5,805 bases of DNA from Planctomycetota bacterium. Lineage in GTDB: Bacteria; Planctomycetota; Planctomycetia; Pirellulales; Pirellulaceae. Each line of letters begins with the position of its first letter. The stretch's first letter is position 1. Location of the stretch: contig JAHWKS010000415.1 of the NCBI GenBank assembly GCA_019347795.1, positions 1 through 5,805 of the forward strand, given 5' to 3'. Positions 4,002-5,805 of the stretch are shown in pieces. Made by a program: the position numbers and the translations under genes. Under the pieces are notes generated by a model. It saw nothing but the letters and a program-made list of their open reading frames with translations, ran no database searches and was not told the DNA's origin.

Positions 4002-5805
4002 ATGGTCCGCAAACGCGCCTCGCTGCCTCACGCCCGCGCCGCCGTCCCCGTGAAAACCGCCGAACGGCCGAAGGCGAGGCGGTGGTTGATGCTGATCGGC
4101 GCCGGCGTGCTGACGGCGGCGATCGTTGCGGCTGCGCTGTTCCGGATGGCGCGCCTTCACAATGAGGTCGAGCAGACGACTCGAGCCGCCGCGGCCGCCT
4201 ACGAGCGAGGCGATTACGCCGCCGCCGAAGTCCTGACAGCCCGCATCGTCGAGCGCGATCCTCAGCGCTGGGACGCCTGGCTGCTATCCGCCCATGCCGC
4301 GGCGGCCCAAGGCAAGATCGATGCGGCCCTGCGGCGATTGGAGCAAATCCCCGACAACGGAGAGCCGGACGCCGTGCAGGCCCGGTGCGATGCGGGGGAC
4401 CTGTTGCTCTTGGAGCAGAAGCAAATCTCCGCCGCCGAAGAGCAGTACCGCCGGGCGCTGAAGCAGGACCCCGATTCGGTCGTCGCCAACGATCATCTCG
4501 CCTACGCCCTCGGGCTGAGCGCGCGGAATTGGGAGCAGATTCCCTATCGCCTGGCGATGATTCGGCTACAGAAGTTCCACTCGCTCCATTTGTACCTGCT
4601 CGCCCTGGGAGAAGCGGCGTTCGAGAACCCGGAGTTGGCGGACGAGCATCACAAGGCGGCGCCCGGCGATCCGGCCCCGCTTCTGGCCCTGGCCCGCTTC
4701 GCCGCGGAAGAACAGCAGTACGAGCGGGCGAAGGAGTTGCTGCATGAGGCGATTCGGCTGGACCCCTCGTTCATCGAGGCGCACGTCAAGCTGGGACGAT
4801 TGCTCGCCGAGTTCGGCAACGTCGAGGAGTTCGCGCAGTGGCGAAAGCAAAGGCCCGAGGCGGCAAAGTCACACCCCGGCTATTGGCTCGCCGAGGGGCT
4901 TTGGCGGCAGCGGCAAGACGAGAAGCCGGCGGCTGCTCGCTGTTTTTGGGAGGCGGTGCGATTGGACCCCAATCACTCCCAGACCAATTATCAATTGGCG
5001 CGTCTCCTGCGCGAACTGGAGGGAGCGGAGGCGGCCAGGCCCTTTCTCGAGCGGGCGGAGAACCTCCAGGAATACCTCAACGCCGTCAAGACCGCCCACA
5101 TGAAAGGCGGCCCGGAGCTCGCCCATATCGCCGCCAGGAAGGCGGAGGCGCTCGGACTTCGCTGGGAAGCGTATGGCTGGGCGACGCTCACGCTGGCCGA
5201 GAACCCCGCCTCCCCTTGGGCGACGGAGATGGCCGGCCGGCTCGTCACGCAGCTTCCCCGTCCGGCGGTCGCACGCGCCGTCCCCGCGGCCAATCCGGCG
5301 CTATCCGCCGATCTTTCGCAATATCCGCTGTCGGCCGACGTCGCTCAAGATTCGCAGCGGCCCGGCGCCCCGGACCAATCGCCGGCCGAGGCGGCCTCGA
5401 CTTCAGCAATCAGGTTCCATGACGCGGCCGAAGAAGTCGGACTGCGCTTCTCCTATTTCAACAGCGGCGATGCGGCGGAGGGGATCGGCCGCATGTACGA
5501 ATTCAGCGGCGGCGGCGCGGCCGTGCTCGACTACGATTGCGACGGGCGCCCCGATGTTTACTTCACCCAAGGCGCCGCCTGGCCCGTTCAGGCCGGGCAG
5601 CGCGATCACCTCGACCGCCTCTTCCGCAACCGCGGCGACGGCTTTGTGGAAGTCAGCGGGGCGGCGGGATTGCTGGAGGACGGCTTCAGCCAGGGGGTCG
5701 CCGTGGGCGATTTCGACAATGACGGCTTTCCCGACCTGTTGGTGGGCAACATCGGACGCAACCGCCTCTTCCACAACAACGGCGACGGCACGTTCTCCGA
5801 CGTCT
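4002..5805 (+). CDS. Membrane-anchored TPR protein with FG-GAP/VCBS (CRTAC1-like) repeats, partial, C-terminus beyond window
   Basis: An ATG at 4002 opens a frame that stays open to the right edge: 601 residues, incomplete. A basic N-terminus (residues 1-28, RK-rich) precedes one transmembrane helix (about 29-47, LMLIGAGVLTAAIVAAALF), predicting an inside-N orientation with the rest outside the cytoplasm. TPR-like helix pairs fill about 60-415, clearest at 62-86 (AAAAYERGDYAAAEVLTARI), 140-157 (SAAEEQYRRALKQDPDS), 230-256 (YERAKELLHEAIRLDPSFIEA) and 308-327 (AARCFWEAVRLDPNHS). A Pro/Ala/Ser-rich linker (about 418-468) leads to an extracellular-type module. That begins IRFHDAAEEVGLRFSYF and carries two DxDxDG calcium loops (D510-Y-D-C-D-G and D570-F-D-N-D-G), with NRGDGFVEVSGAAGL and NNGDGTFSDV between and after them. 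Such modules often end in an ASPIC/UnbV domain, which would lie outside the window. GGAGA ends one base before the ATG, too close for a normal Shine-Dalgarno. Probable role: protein assembly or binding at the envelope; ligand unknown. Confidence 0.9.
   Translation, partial: MVRKRASLPHARAAVPVKTAERPKARRWLMLIGAGVLTAAIVAAALFRMARLHNEVEQTTRAAAAAYERGDYAAAEVLTARIVERDPQRWDAWLLSAHAAAAQGKIDAALRRLEQIPDNGEPDAVQARCDAGDLLLLEQKQISAAEEQYRRALKQDPDSVVANDHLAYALGLSARNWEQIPYRLAMIRLQKFHSLHLYLLALGEAAFENPELADEHHKAAPGDPAPLLALARFAAEEQQYERAKELLHEAIRLDPSFIEAHVKLGRLLAEFGNVEEFAQWRKQRPEAAKSHPGYWLAEGLWRQRQDEKPAAARCFWEAVRLDPNHSQTNYQLARLLRELEGAEAARPFLERAENLQEYLNAVKTAHMKGGPELAHIAARKAEALGLRWEAYGWATLTLAENPASPWATEMAGRLVTQLPRPAVARAVPAANPALSADLSQYPLSADVAQDSQRPGAPDQSPAEAASTSAIRFHDAAEEVGLRFSYFNSGDAAEGIGRMYEFSGGGAAVLDYDCDGRPDVYFTQGAAWPVQAGQRDHLDRLFRNRGDGFVEVSGAAGLLEDGFSQGVAVGDFDNDGFPDLLVGNIGRNRLFHNNGDGTFSDV

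Noticed and set aside
3861..4160. Minus-strand frame covering the palindrome and the start of the TPR gene
   Set aside because: Composition is atypical and it overlaps the palindrome and the well-supported 4002 start. It looks like a spurious frame produced by the repeat.

Overview
This GC-rich, gene-dense window looks like a chromosomal piece from a member of the Planctomycetota. Three things point there: an ECF sigma factor of the long-linker 'TTHWS' type, a membrane-anchored TPR protein that continues into FG-GAP/VCBS (CRTAC1-like) repeats, and mostly weak or absent Shine-Dalgarno sequences. Two kinds of intergenic repeat also resemble planctomycete dispersed repeats. The phylum is inferred from gene style, because no rRNA or marker gene is present.

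Layout. Bases 1-440 (minus strand) hold the N-terminal part of an alpha/beta-hydrolase (dienelactone hydrolase/acetylxylan esterase-like) that runs off the left edge. Upstream of it on the same strand, 484-813 encodes a 109-residue protein with a split CxxC...CxxC zinc ribbon and a C-terminal helix. A 229-base divergent region follows, with a perfect TATAAT box. It leads to thpR (1043-1609, plus strand), an RNA 2',3'-cyclic phosphodiesterase with both HxT motifs. A 135-base gap then holds an array of 8-base CTCCATCA repeats with an inverted companion arm. Next is an exported right-handed beta-helix protein (1745-2950, plus strand). It converges, across 14 bases, with an ECF sigma factor gene (2965-3720, minus strand). 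The 281-base gap 3721-4001 contains a perfect 18-bp inverted repeat. From 4002 to the right edge runs an open-ended plus-strand gene: one transmembrane helix, TPR repeats, then FG-GAP/VCBS calcium-loop repeats.

How the genes relate. Nothing here forms an obvious single pathway. The zinc-ribbon gene and the hydrolase may be co-transcribed. The sigma factor and the TPR/FG-GAP gene are divergent and share one control region, so co-regulation is possible but unproven. The beta-helix protein and the TPR/FG-GAP protein are both predicted to act outside the cytoplasm or at the envelope. I saw no CRISPR array, transposase, tRNA or rRNA. The least explained material is the two intergenic repeat structures and the modular TPR/FG-GAP protein.
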